Of a DNA stretch of 64,000 nucleotides, positions 1 through 12,158 are shown piece after piece; positions within the stretch are counted from its first letter, which is position 1; each line of letters opens with the position of its first letter. The position numbers and the translations under genes are program-made. A model generated the notes under the pieces. The model made no database searches, was not told the DNA's origin, and saw nothing but the letters and a program-made list of their open reading frames with translations. The stretch spans positions 3,187,001 to 3,251,000 of the forward strand of contig NC_037652.1 in the NCBI RefSeq assembly GCF_003254395.2. The letters are read 5' to 3'. This DNA comes from Apis mellifera. Its lineage: Eukaryota > Arthropoda > Insecta > Hymenoptera > Apidae.

Positions 1-889
1 ATCGTAGTGCAAGGAGTTTGATATTATTGGAAAAATCTATATATTATATTATATGTCTATAATCTGAATCTATATGTCACCAATATTAAAGAAAATTTTA
101 TTATTGTAAATAGATAATATGAGTTGATAAACTGATTGGAGAAATGCAAATTGGTAGTAAAGAAAAAGGAGAAGAAAATAAAAAGTGAAGGAGCGGTGGG
201 TTTCTGGAAAAAGTTTGCCTCAAACGCGATCGAACCTTCTCCAACCGAGTCGAACGAATTGGAATCTGGACAACCGATCGAATAACACGAGGCTACGATC
301 CATCCCTCGATCGAATTACCACGCGGATTACGGCTAATAACAATCCTGGAGGATCGGCCGGTTGGATAACGAAGCCGTGTGTGTGTGTACGCGAGGGAGA
401 GCCGCGTAATTGAAGCTGCTCCCGGGACGCTGCGCTAAGTGACAGGTGAACACCTTATACGCGAAAAGGGATAAAAGTGGATATGGCGCGCCTACTCCTC
501 TATGGGGAAGAGAAGGGCGACGACGCAGGTGTGCGAGGACGTGCGAGTCGGAGCGGAGGCTGGTTCGTGGAACGTCTTCCACGTCTCCTTGAAAGGAGTC
601 GCGAGGCACCGACTGTCTTACCATATTTGCGTTTCGGAAATTTCGCTGATTGATGGCGACCAACCGCATGGGCGTAATTGGCGTCCCGCGGATCTTAGGT
701 GGCGAGAACATGGCGATTGGGCGGTGACTGGGGGGTTCAGAGGGGAGCGGAGAGAGGAGGCGCTCGTCCGGGGGGTGCTCGTCCTTCTTTCACGCGTCGT
801 GATGCTTCAGGTCATATTTTTTTCTTCTTTTTTTTTTTTTTGGATCGTTGGTCGGAGGTTTAGGAGGAGTAGGTAAAGGTTTCAGAGTG

Positions 890-1780
890 AGAGAATTTTA
901 TTGGTATCGACTGTTTCTTGGATTTCTTTTTCTATTTTGACGTTTGAGAGTGGATAAAGATTAAAGGGATCGAGGAGTTTTCGATTGATTTTTTTTGAAG
1001 CAAAGAAAATAGGTTTGAGTTTCTTCCTTTTTGAAATTTTTTAGCTGATAGAATTTTTGGAAGAGATAAAGCTTTGAGAATTTTAAATTATCGATTGTTT
1101 TCTTGAATTTTTAATTTGATTTTTTGAGAATAGATAAAGATTAAAGGGGTTGAGTGATTGATTCTTTGTTTTTTGATTTTTTTTGAAGCAAAAAGGATAG
1201 GTTTGAGTTTCTTCCTTTTTGAAATTTTTTACCTTCGAATTTTTGGAAGAGATAAAGGTTTGAGAATTTTAAATTATCGATTGTTTTCTTGGATTTTTAA
1301 TTTAGTCTTTTGAGATTTGAAAGTGGATAAAGATTAGAGGGGTTGAGTGATTGATTCTTTGTTTTAGAATTTTTTTTGAAGTAAAGAGGATAGGTTTGAG
1401 ATTCTTCTTTTTTGAAATTTTTTAGTTGGTCGAATTTTTGGAAGAGATAAACAATTTAAGAATTTTAAATTATCAATTGTTTTGGTTTTTGAGATTTGAG
1501 AGTAGATAAAGGTTAGGACAAGAGTTTTTTTTCTTTTTGAAATTTTTTAGTAGATAAAGATTTGAAAATTTTAAATTATCGATTGTTTTCTTGGATTTTT
1601 AATTTGATTTTTTGAGATTTGAGAGTGGATAAAGATTAGGACAAGAGTTTTTTTTCTTTTTGAAATTTTTTAGTAGATAAAGACTTGAAAATTTTAAATT
1701 ATCGACAAAATATGTTTTCTGAATTCGTTATGTTCAAGATTCGAGAGTGGATAAAGAGATTTGAATAAGTTTAAATCATT
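890..1780. repeat. Degenerate minisatellite, about 180-bp units
   Basis: About five diverged units are seen, marked by GTGGATAAAGATTA-like words near 951, 1131, 1325, 1501 and 1621. Each continues with a GGTTTGAGTTTCTTCC-type word and AATTTTAAATTATCGATTG. The last units are shortened to about 120 bp. Confidence 0.8.
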
Positions 1781-3119
1781 CGTTGAATTTCTTTCTTTTC
1801 GAACAAATTGGAATCCAATTTTGGACGAAAATTTTAATAAATTTTTGGATTTTAGGTTTACAATTTACGATTAAATCAATTTATAAAGTAATTTGGAGGT
1901 TGATTTGGATCTTTGAATCTTTGCATTTTTAGATCATTTTGTAATTTCGATTTTTTTTTTTTTCTTTTTGATACGATATAAAATTTTTACGCGATAGGAT
2001 GAACGTGATAATGGTCTTTTTCGAAGAAAATTGAGCAAGTAGTTTTAAATTGGAGTGTCACGGAAGATGGTAATCACGGTTTCGATTAAACCCATCTGAT
2101 AATTGGTATTCTAATTACGTCCATATCCAGTCGATCTCGTTATAAAACGATGATGGTCGTCAGAAACGGTTGTGCGAAAAAAAAAGGGGAGGGAGGGAGG
2201 AGGAAGAAGAGGAGAAGAAGAAGAAGAATATGGGAGAATCGAAGGTTTCGAGGTCTAATCTATCAGAGTCCTTTACGTCCGCTGTTAAATATAATTATCG
2301 ACTCTTTTTACTATCCACCTTGGAAATTGGATGTTCCTTAATGGAAATTAATATCTACTGTGATTGCCATTCCCCATTTTCTCCTCGTCACGGCACGGAA
2401 ACGCAATCCTCGCCATCCTTTTATTATAATTAAAACTTGACACTTTGAAGGAATTTACAGAACGAAGCCCCAATGAATTCAATGAGAATGTATCAACACT
2501 TTGTGAAAGTTTAAAGTAAAATCTTATTATCTTTCAAACAATTACGAGAAATTGGTATTTTATTAACAATCATGGAAGTAGTTTAAATCTTACACCTACT
2601 TTCTAGAATTTGAAATAAAAAAAATTATAAAATTTTAATTTTTGTCCTCGACCGTAGAGAGAGGACAAGCTTGAAAAGACTTTCGTCTCGTTGAATGAAA
2701 TAAATTACATACACGCTTCCAAACTAAGTAATTTCACTTCCTTCAAACAGCGTCAAACTACATACTACACATACGCTAACACACACCTGACCGACCGAAT
2801 TTAATTCAAAAAAATCAAATTCAAAAAGAAAACATCCCGGTCACGTCGCTTTGAAATTTAATAAAAAAAAAATTACAATCGAATCCCCCCTCCCTCCCTC
2901 CCCCAATTTCCCGAAACCGGAAATCGGCCCAGACACTCCAGTTAAATATATATATATTCAAATCGATCCCTCCCACCTTTCCACCCGAAAATATCCATTT
3001 CCAAACCCCCGAAAAAAATGCCCTTTCTCGATCGAGAAACGAGAGGTGGATTAAACGAGGGGGTGGAGGGGGTGGATGGCGAAAGAAAAAACAGACGTGT
3101 CGTTTTTCCCCGGCCGAAT

Positions 3120-3330
3120 CAAATCCGCGCGGGTCCAATGGCTGCTGCCCACGCCGCTGGTAATCCCCTAGGGACTGGCCAGTCACGCTCGAAACATTAT
3201 TTTTAATCCCCCCGTCGTCGATCCGACGCGTCGCGACGATCCACGCCCCGCCGATCGCGCGCCACGGCTAAATAAACCCTGCGATATTATTTTTCAATTG
3301 TCGCCAAGCGCGAGTGTTTTGTCAGGGCGA
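3120..3330. promoter_or_regulatory. GC-rich island with two K50-type TAATCC words
   Basis: A high-complexity, CpG-rich block sits in AT-rich surroundings. TAATCCCC occurs at 3161 and again at 3204, about 43 bp apart. TAATCC is the site type of Bicoid/Orthodenticle-class (K50) homeodomains. An enhancer role is inference. Confidence 0.3.
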
Positions 3331-3619
3331 AATTGAGCGTGATCTCGCTCCCCCCTCCTGAAGGGGGACGGGGAGGTGGACTTCGCCCAGGGATGCGCCC
3401 TTCATCCCCGCGTTATTTTCTCTCTTTTTTTTTTTTTAACCCTCATTCGGCCGACGAACGACGAGAAGAGGCGTATTTATAAGTTTTTGGAGGATACTTG
3501 CTTGTCGATTCGAGGATGGAACACGAAGAAGATTCTCAAAGAGAAAGATCAGGGAAGAATCGGCAAATTGGAGTTGTTCTTTCATCAGTTGGTAATGAAT
3601 TAGAATCGAAGAATTCTTG

Positions 3620-4715
3620 GAAACTTTGATATTTAGTACCAAGTTTTTGTTTTTTCCTCCTCTTCGTTTTGTATAAAAATTTCTAGGGAGAAAGAATTTA
3701 AAATATATATTCTAAACTTGGACATAATAATATTTGAATCTTTCTTTGATATTTAGTATTTTTTGTTTTTTCATTCCTTTTCTTAGTTTTATATAAAAAT
3801 TTCTAGGGAGAAAGAATTTAAAATAGATATTCTAAACTTGATTATAATAATATTTGAATCTTTCTTTGACATTTAATATTTTTTGTTTTTTCATTCCTTC
3901 CCCTCGTTTTGTATAAAAATTTATAAAGAGAAAGAATTTAAAATATATATTCTAAACTTGAACATAATAATATTTGAATCTTTCTTTGATATTTAGTATT
4001 TTTTGTTTTTTCATTCCTCCTCCTCGTTTTGTATAAAAATTTATAAAGAGAAAGAATTTAAAATATATATTCTAAACTTGATTAATAATAATAATATTTG
4101 AATCTTTCTTTGATATTTAGTATTTTTTGTTTTTTCATTCCTTTTCTTAGTTTTGTATAAAAATTTCTAGGGAGAAAGAATTTAAAATATATATTCTAAA
4201 CTTGATCATAATAATATTTGAATCTTTCTTTGATTTAGTATTTTATGTTTTTTCATTCTTTCTCCTCGTTTTGTATAAAAATTTCTAAGGAGAAAGAATT
4301 TAAAATATATATTCTAAACTTGAACATAATAATATTTGAATCTTTTTTTGATATTTAGTATTTTTTGTTTTTTCATTCCTCCCCCTCGTTTTGTATAAAA
4401 ATTTATAAGGAGAAAGAATTTAAAATAGATATTCTAAATTTGATTATAATAATATTTGAATCTTTCTTTGATATTTAGTATTTTTTGTTTTTTCATTCCT
4501 TCTTTTCGTTTTGTATAAAAATTTCTAGGAAAAAAGAATTTAAAATAAATATTCTAAACTTGATTAATAATAATAATATTTGAATCTTTCTTTGATATTT
4601 AGTATTTTTTGTTTTTTCATTCCTCCCCCTCGTTTTGTATAAAAATTTATAAGGAGAAAGAATTTAAAATAGATATTCTAAACTTGATTATAATAATATT
4701 TGAATCTTTAAATCA
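3620..4715. repeat. Minisatellite of nine 120-126-bp units
   Basis: The anchor TTTTGTATAAAAATTT (one copy with an A) recurs nine times, near 3667, 3787, 3907, 4027, 4151, 4269, 4389, 4509 and 4632. The first copies are exactly 120 bp apart. Longer spacings come from an extra AATAATA step in some units. Units also share TTTGATATTTAGTATTTTTT and TATTCTAAACTTGA. Divergence between units is low, which suggests recent expansion or homogenisation. Confidence 0.95.
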
Positions 4716-6029
4716 GGATGAAAATTAAACATGGCGCGACTAGTAGATGTGAGGTTAGGTTCGAATGGAAACGGAATCGGCGGCCATATTGACGAAGCAG
4801 GGCTGCCAATTTCATCGAACACATACGCACGCAATGTATTTATACTAACGGTCGGAGCCGGATTTTTTCCGGCCGGATTTCCAGCAGGATTAAAAAAGGG
4901 AATGATATTTTGTTAACGGAATAGGAAGCGTCACGTTTCGAAAGAGTGTGTCGCGACACCTGCGTGGATTAACGGATAACCAGGTTGCGACGCGTGGAGA
5001 CATCGAATCAATACACGGAAAAATTGATCAAATACGGATCCTTCGGGTTTGGACAATAGCAGCGTACGTCAAACAGTAATCGTTGTTTCATCCATTTTTC
5101 GTTTGCGTTGGAAAGAAAAGGGAAAGAAGAAACGCAATAAAGATTACGTATTATAACATATCTTTCCTTCTCTTTTTACTCGCCCGTTCCAATTATCGAA
5201 TTAATTCAAAAGAGAAGCATTCGTTCTTGCCCAAAATGGCTTAATCTTTGCCTTTTAATTCTCTCTTTACAGAAAAAAGAAAGAAATATCGTGAAAAATA
5301 TTACGCCTCTTTAGGATGAATAAAAATAGAGGATCAGGAATCTTCTTCTTTTTTTTTTTCCATCCAAATTAATTCGAATCCGCGGAATACGAAATAATTC
5401 CTCTCAGTCGCGAAAAGAAGCGGGGCAAGAAACGTGCGAATTAAATTAATCGGGGGAGGGGAGGAGGAGGAAGGGGGAGGAGAAAAAACGGAGGGGGAGG
5501 GGGAAGAGCGAGCAGTGCGTATATTTGTAACAAAGCTGTCAACATTCTCTAAACAGAGTGTTAGTCGGGAAAGGCAAGCGGGGATCCCAAAAGAAACACT
5601 TCCATCCCGGGTCTGTGGTCGAGCTCGAGCTCGAAGTCGTCCCCTAAAGTGTAACGATTTCTTAGGCCGATCTCGGGCCGATCGGAGACCTCGGTTCCTG
5701 CGCGAGGCCGGGGCCGACAGTATATGCGCGCAAACTCGACGACACACGACAGTGACATGCCGGAATCGTGACGAGAAAACCAAACGCCTCTCTTCCCTCC
5801 TCTCCCCTCCCCATCCACGAAGGGGGATGGGGAAGAGGGATCGGTTCGCCTCGCCGCTGCCACCGCGCCTATCGTTTACGCCGATCGTTCGGATCGGGAA
5901 TATCGTCTCGCTTCCTTCTCGCGAGGGTCTCTTCTCCTTTGAGGAGAGCCGATCGTTTGGAGCTTGAATTCGAGAATTTCCCTCTCCGGTGGGAGTTTTA
6001 TTTTATTTTTCTCTTCCTTCTTTTTTTTT

Positions 6030-6790
6030 TCGAAATTATGTTGGAATGCTTGGGAAGGGGATTGGAGAGACAGGTGGAGCGATTGGAAGGAATCGGTGAT
6101 AAGCAGTGTTGTAAAAGGTATTCTGAGCGAGGAAAATTTTTGGAGTCTCTTTTTAATTGGAAATGGAATTTGGAACAGAAAGAGGTTTATCTTCTTTTTT
6201 TTTTTTTAAATTATGAAGTGCGTGAGATTGGAAGGAATTGAAAGATAATTTTAAACTTCTTGTTTAAGAAGAAGAATTTATAAAATGAATTTCTCATTTG
6301 AAATTATAGTTGAATTATAGATGAAAGATATGATGATGATATTTGGAAGAAAAGTTAATTGAAAATTAAGATTCAAAAAATTTCTTTGATACTTTTAAAT
6401 TGTTATAATACTTGGATTTGGAGAATGAAATTTTGAATACACAAATGGAATTGGAAGATGATTTTAAATTTCTAATATTGAAGAAGAATTTGTGAAAATG
6501 AATCTCTCGTTTGAAATTACGTTGAAATGCTTGGATGAAGTTATAGATACCATAATGAATTAATATTTGAAAGAAAAGAATAGAATTAAGAATAGAAAAT
6601 TAAAGATTTAAAAAATTTCTTTGATACATTTAAATTGTTATGATACTTGGATTTGGGAAATGAAATTTTGAATACACAAATGGAATTGGAAGATGATTTT
6701 AAATTTCTAATATTGAAGAAGAATTTGTGAAAATGAATTTCTCGTTTGAAATTATATTGAAATGTACAGATAAAGTTGGAAGGATACCAA
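6030..6790. repeat. Degenerate tandem repeat, about 210-235-bp units
   Basis: Two close copies begin near 6446 and 6681 (GGAATTGGAAGATGATTTTA, ATTGAAGAAGAATTTGTG). A more diverged copy begins near 6237, and a remnant lies near 6030 (GAAATTATGTTGGAATGCTT). Confidence 0.75.
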
Positions 6791-8251
6791 AAGTGGAATT
6801 TTAAGAATTTTATTTAATCGAACAATTCTTCTAAGCTTTCTTTTATTTCTCTGAAAAACTTTGCTCGAATATTCTGAATATTATACAAATTCGAATTCAA
6901 AATCGTTTAAATCCGTCAAAAAAGCTCTATCAAGAGATATTCCAGATTCATTAATTCTCCCCTTGGAACAAGGCCCAATTAGGATCGTCGCAAAATTCTT
7001 CCCTTCAACAGCTGCCATGAAGCAAACTATCATGCAGCTTAATTGAAACGATTATTCTTTTCCTATCGCGTATATATTACACCAAGGATGCGTGTCAACG
7101 ATCGCGAAAGGAAGACAAGGAGGGAAAGAGAGAAGATTCTTCACGCAAATTTCGCCGTTTTAATTACCCATTGTTCGTGGCTCCCTCTCTCGAAACAGGC
7201 GTTGCTCGCCAACCGTAGAAACAAGACAGGCACCCCCTTATTTCCCATCTAGTTAGCATAATATCGTTTTCACGAGTTTAAACGATAAGAGGGTCGTAAA
7301 TGTGTAACGCTTATGGAGAAACCTTGATATATATACAGTGTACCTCGATGATTGGATAATACCATGATAAATGCAGCTTGTAGTTTGCTCGATTACTTGA
7401 ACTAAAGTAAACTCAAATTGTTTCTCATTTCTTTTTCATTTCCACAATGATTTTAACGCGGAGATAAGTTAAAATTTTTGAACTTTATAATTTGACAAAC
7501 AAAATTGGAGAAAGGATGAGAGAAAGAGGAAACGAGAGATAAAAAGAACCAAAAAGAAAAATGAAAAGAATTGGATTTTAAGAGGAAAATGTAAATGCAG
7601 ATACAATGGATGGATTTGCTTTTTTTTTTTTATAATGGAAGAGAAATGAGGGTAGAACAGATGGAAAGAGAAATTTGATTAGAAGGAAGGAGAAAGGAAA
7701 TTATGGACAGAGTTAAACTTTAATAGAGTTAACTCTTTCTTCTTCTTCTTCTTCTTTCAAAGAGGATTAAAAAATTAATTCAGTTTAATTTTTCTTTACT
7801 GCCAAAGGAAACTTCTCTTTTAATTTATATTATTTTCATAGAGAATATATCAATTCCATTCCTAAAATCCATTCATCCTAACTCAATAAATAAAACAGGC
7901 TATTAAATAATTAATCTTAAACCAAAAATCAAGAAAATTGAAGGAGGAATTATTATTGTTATCCACGTTTAAAGGATGCGAAATAAAATAACGAAACACA
8001 CCCATACACGTCGTAATCGACACGACGCTCGTCTCGTCGTGTTCGAAATCCTGGCAAGGGCCCCGAAATCCTGAACCCCGGCCAAGAAACAGGAAACCAG
8101 GAAAAATAACCGCGGGATTCATACACGATTCTCCACGCGGACCGATGAATCACTCTTGTACCGTTCAATTCTCGAAATTCCGCGTTCCTGCTTTGGAATG
8201 AAAATCGCGAAACGGAAGGGGAACGAGATGAGAGAAAAAAGAGAGAAAAAC

Positions 8252-8354
8252 GAGAGAGAGAGAGAGAGAGAGAGAACGGTGCAACCGATATAATATCAAC
8301 CGGCTATTATTCCCTGCGAATACACTCGCTATATATATATATATATATATATAT
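8252..8354. repeat. (GA)n and (AT)n microsatellites
   Basis: GA repeats occupy 8252-8274 and AT repeats about 8331-8354, separated by unique sequence. Confidence 0.96.
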
Positions 8355-8364
8355 TTATACATAT

Positions 8365-8600
8365 ATCCCTTTTGCCCGTGTCGTGTGTTACGTTGCCCGG
8401 TTGGACGGTAATGGAAAGAAGTTTTGCATATTATGCAGGCCGCGTGCGGATTCTCTATGCATAATGAGGCGTGTCGTCGCCGGACTAAGAATAAAGCATT
8501 GCGAATGCGCTGTCATCCGATATTGTATGTGAACGTGGCCTCCTCTTCCTGGCGCAATTATGCGACCGATTCGACGTCCCCCCATCCCGCCCGCTAATTA
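8365..8600. promoter_or_regulatory. Island with POU/octamer-like words
   Basis: The near-palindrome TGCATATTATGCA (8425-8437) and ATGCATAAT (8457-8465) resemble POU-dimer sites. The block has higher complexity and GC than its flanks. The function is a guess. Confidence 0.3.
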
Positions 8601-8929
8601 TTATTTCAGATTAACGCCAGCAACGGCCATTACTTCGAAATATCGCTTCGATGGAACTCGTTAATGGATTTGGAAATAATTCCTCGAAGAGAGGGAAGTA
8701 AAGTTCGGCCATTCCTATCTTTTTTAACGCGTGAATTTTCGTGAATTTTGTTCCTCTTTCTTAATGTTACGTGATATCATTGGATCGAGTTACAGATCGA
8801 GAGCTCGATTTATTTATTTCGATGATGAATAGGATTGAAGAGAGTGAAAGTTTGATCAAATAATTTTGCGAGGGAAGAATTTTAAGAATAATTGGTTTAA
8901 TTGGGCAATTTTTTTTAAGTGGAATCGCG

Positions 8930-9065
8930 AGGATAGGGCTCGCTAGGGATGTTTGCGGTGAATCTAGGGATCCCTAGACTGCCGCGGACGATAATTAACG
9001 GCGCAAATGGACGCCGCCGCGGGCTTAAGATAAGAATCCCACGACTCTTAACTTAAGGGAGGGGA
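8930..9065. promoter_or_regulatory. GC-rich island with a 16-bp perfect palindrome
   Basis: TCTAGGGATCCCTAGA (8963-8978) is a perfect palindrome. The block also holds CGCCGCGG-type sequence and TAATTAACGGCG. Confidence 0.3.
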
Positions 9066-10459
9066 GGAAGGGGGGCGGTCCTCATTTACATTTTTATGGG
9101 ACCGGTAATTTCGAATTTAGGAATTAATTTAGCCAAGTATTTGTAAGATATCATAAGAACGAGCGGTTGGCAAAAGATTGAATTGCAAATTGCCAAGCGA
9201 TTCAACGCGGCAACAAGTGTGTACTTTCTTGGGTTACTGATGAACCCCTCTCGCGCTCGCGCGCCAGTACACCTGATGGTTTGATCAATTAGATTCGTTT
9301 TTTCTTTCAGTTTGATCCAGTACTCCATACGTGACCGAGTTGCAAAGCGATATATCAACGTTGTGGCCTGATATTTCATTGTTTTCCACCTAACCCGCTG
9401 CTTTACATTCAACCGGTTCAACCATCGGTTGTGACATTGTTTCTCAACCGTGCGTCTCTCATCAAGCATTTGAAACATTAACCGAGAATGTTTTAAATAG
9501 AGGGAATTTCTTGGAATAATTGCGTGGACGTAACTCGAAGCAACAATCTTGTCGCCTGTTGGGATGTTTAATGCCGACTATTAAATAAACACGATATCAG
9601 CTAGAGTGTTACTCAATACAGATTTTTCTTTCTTGAGTTCTATTTATTATTTTTGCTCAATGAGTACAAAATTATATACGAATAAATATAAGTATATATT
9701 TCATGAAAGTGGGACAAAATGCATCCTTGAATTCTACTGTTAAAAATAATAATAAGTGTTTGTAACATATTTAAAAGAAAAAAAAAAGTGTTTGTAATAC
9801 ATTCATAGAAAGTTCTACATAAAAATATATTAATTCCTTACGAACAAAATGAGAATGAAATGTTACACAACCGCAATGTGAGGTTAGGTTCAGTCCAAAA
9901 GTGCCAAACTTCATTCCAATGCACATACCTTCAAATTGTTTGATTGACCAGCAATATGTACAATATGAAGATTGAATCAAAATAATACAAAGAAATAAAT
10001 AAGTTGAACATGGAACCTATTTCACGCTATTATAAGATAATCAAAGTTTATTCGGAACAATTTGTTTGCAATTCTCTTTGAAAAGACGTACACTTCCACA
10101 AAGTATCCAAAACAAAAAAACAACAAAAAAGAAGAAGAAAAAAAGAAACCCCTAAAACGAGTAACCTGTTATCATCTCCAATTTGCACCACTGTTCAACA
10201 GCCGAATTTGATTAGACATCCAGACTCATAGCCCGGAGGTGTTCGCAATGTATTTGGAACCGTTTCTCCCCGCGACGAGCGCGAAAGGCGAAATGGACGG
10301 AGGGAGAAACGCCCGGGGCGGCCATCCGGACAATGTTCTCGCGTCCATGTGGGCCCTGCATTACGGGCAGCTCGAACTGCGAAAAAATTGGGAAGGATGG
10401 TGTGCACGGGAGATTATAAGGTTGTTAACGACGCGGAATCGCGTTCTTGGCCAACTGAA

Positions 10460-10690
10460 ACCCGATGCAAATTACGCGGTAATATACGGTCCAGCATGCT
10501 AATAACGTTGCAGTAAATATCACCGCGTATTTCGCGTCGGGAATGTATGGCCGGGCCGCGTTTATTTTGCCCGCGAGACGTTTAGCCTCCAACGCGCATG
10601 CGCGGCTTGCCCCGTGGCGGCGCTGCCATTCGTTAACGCTAAAACACCGGCGAGTTTGGTCTAGTTACAAACGCCGCTGGCCATCCTGTT
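10460..10690. promoter_or_regulatory. GC-rich non-coding island
   Basis: Dense, complex sequence (CGCATGCGCGGCTTGCCC, GTGGCGGCGCTGCCATTCG) lies within AT-rich intron. It contains a GGCGGCGCTG word and no supported reading frame. Confidence 0.28.
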
Positions 10691-11631
10691 CGTATTCTTC
10701 TTGTACACGGTTTTGAGAAATATTAATGGTTCTGTTCCTTTCATTAACTTTTCATTTGTTTTTACCAAATTGCTTGGAGAAATTGATATTTAACATCGAT
10801 TGAAAAAAAAAAAGTATCTAATCAGTTTATCTTAATAAGAGACTCGAGCGAGGCTAAAAATTAAAATTTAAATTTAAGACAGGATAAATAATTTCATTGT
10901 TACGTTTCTTTACTCTCATACCTCGAACACGAAGATTAATTGTAAATAAGCGATAAATAAGCAATTCCAGTTTTCGATTAAGGAGTTTAAGTAAGGTAAT
11001 TGTAAAATATAAAGCGTAAACGGATAACTTATATACTGATAAATTGCGAAACGATTTTACAACATTTACACGGGCAATTTAAATAATCGTTATTATAATA
11101 AATTGATTCAACTTTCTCATCGAGAAATATAAAACGAGATATAAAATATAAAATTGATCGATCGTGATACAGCCAACGAAAAAAAAAAAAAAATGAGAAA
11201 AAATTGCAACGCGAAAATCGGGACAACGTGAATCGATTAAAAAAAAAAAAAAAAGAAGAAGAAGAGGGGAAGAAAATTTGCAAAAATGTGCAACGCAACC
11301 TTAACGCAACACGGTCCCCTAACAGGTTAAGGCGTACCCGCATCGCCATCCTCCACATCCTCCCCCATTGTCCTTCGTCGATCTCCGCCTCCCTTAGCCT
11401 TCTCCTTCACCCGCGAAAAGACGTTTCTATCGTTACGCTGATAAGCGGCAATTAACCGGATGATTTACGAACCCGGCTTGAACCGGTGGTAACCACGGTT
11501 GCAAACCGATTATTTTGTAAACTCAGCGGACAGGTACACGAAACGACCGCGACGACAAATGTTTGATTTACCGCTGACCTTCTTTCCTCCCTGCGTACGC
11601 CTCGTTAATTACGACTTGTAACACACTGTGT

Positions 11632-11668
11632 GTGAGAGAGAGAGAGAGAGAGGGAGAGAGGGAGAGAT
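11632..11668. repeat. (GA)n microsatellite
   Basis: GA dinucleotides with GGGA interruptions. Confidence 0.94.
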
Positions 11669-12104
11669 TATGCGAAAGAAAAAGGTCGATTTCGCGCGTG
11701 CAATAATCGAAGACGATCGGCCATTCTCTCTCTACTTTCTCTCTCAATCTCTGGCCCCATAATACATATAACTAGGGATTCTTTTTTTTCCCCGCCCCCC
11801 CCCCCCTTCTTGCTTTTAACACGAATCGCCCGTGTGATTTATTAACACGTTACCAACTGTTGATCTCTTTGCCCGGCTAATTGTAAGTGTTAACCGTTGA
11901 CGTTCGAGATATCGATCTTGATTTCTTCTCTTTTTCTTTCCTTCCTTCTTTCTTCCTTTGCGCTTTTCCTCCGTTTGTTCCTTTCGTCGCGGTTACCTTC
12001 GGTCGGTAATCCGTTTCGTTCACCGACGCATCGCGCTATTAATCATTGAGAATCGAGCTTAATTCTGTTTGTTAGTACGAGAGGTATCGATATTATTTCT
12101 TTAT

Positions 12105-12117
12105 GCGTGCGTGTGTA

Positions 12118-12155
<38 letters not shown>

Positions 12156-12158
12156 TGT
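12105..12158. repeat. (GT)n microsatellite
   Basis: Imperfect GT repeats with about 15 perfect units in the core at 12123-12152. Confidence 0.95.

Noticed and set aside
3620..4715. Regular repeats considered as a CRISPR array.
   Set aside because: Units are contiguous 120-126-bp tandem copies without unique spacers, in eukaryotic intron DNA.
4731..4916. Small ATG-started frame with a Gly-rich, hydrophobic tail.
   Set aside because: 61 codons, no recognised family, and it contains a dispersed GAGGTTAGGTT word.
5334..5967. Opposed frames of 149 and 177 codons.
   Set aside because: The 177-codon frame opens with GTG, both cross a purine tract, and neither shows a domain; frames overlap on both strands in a GC-rich block.
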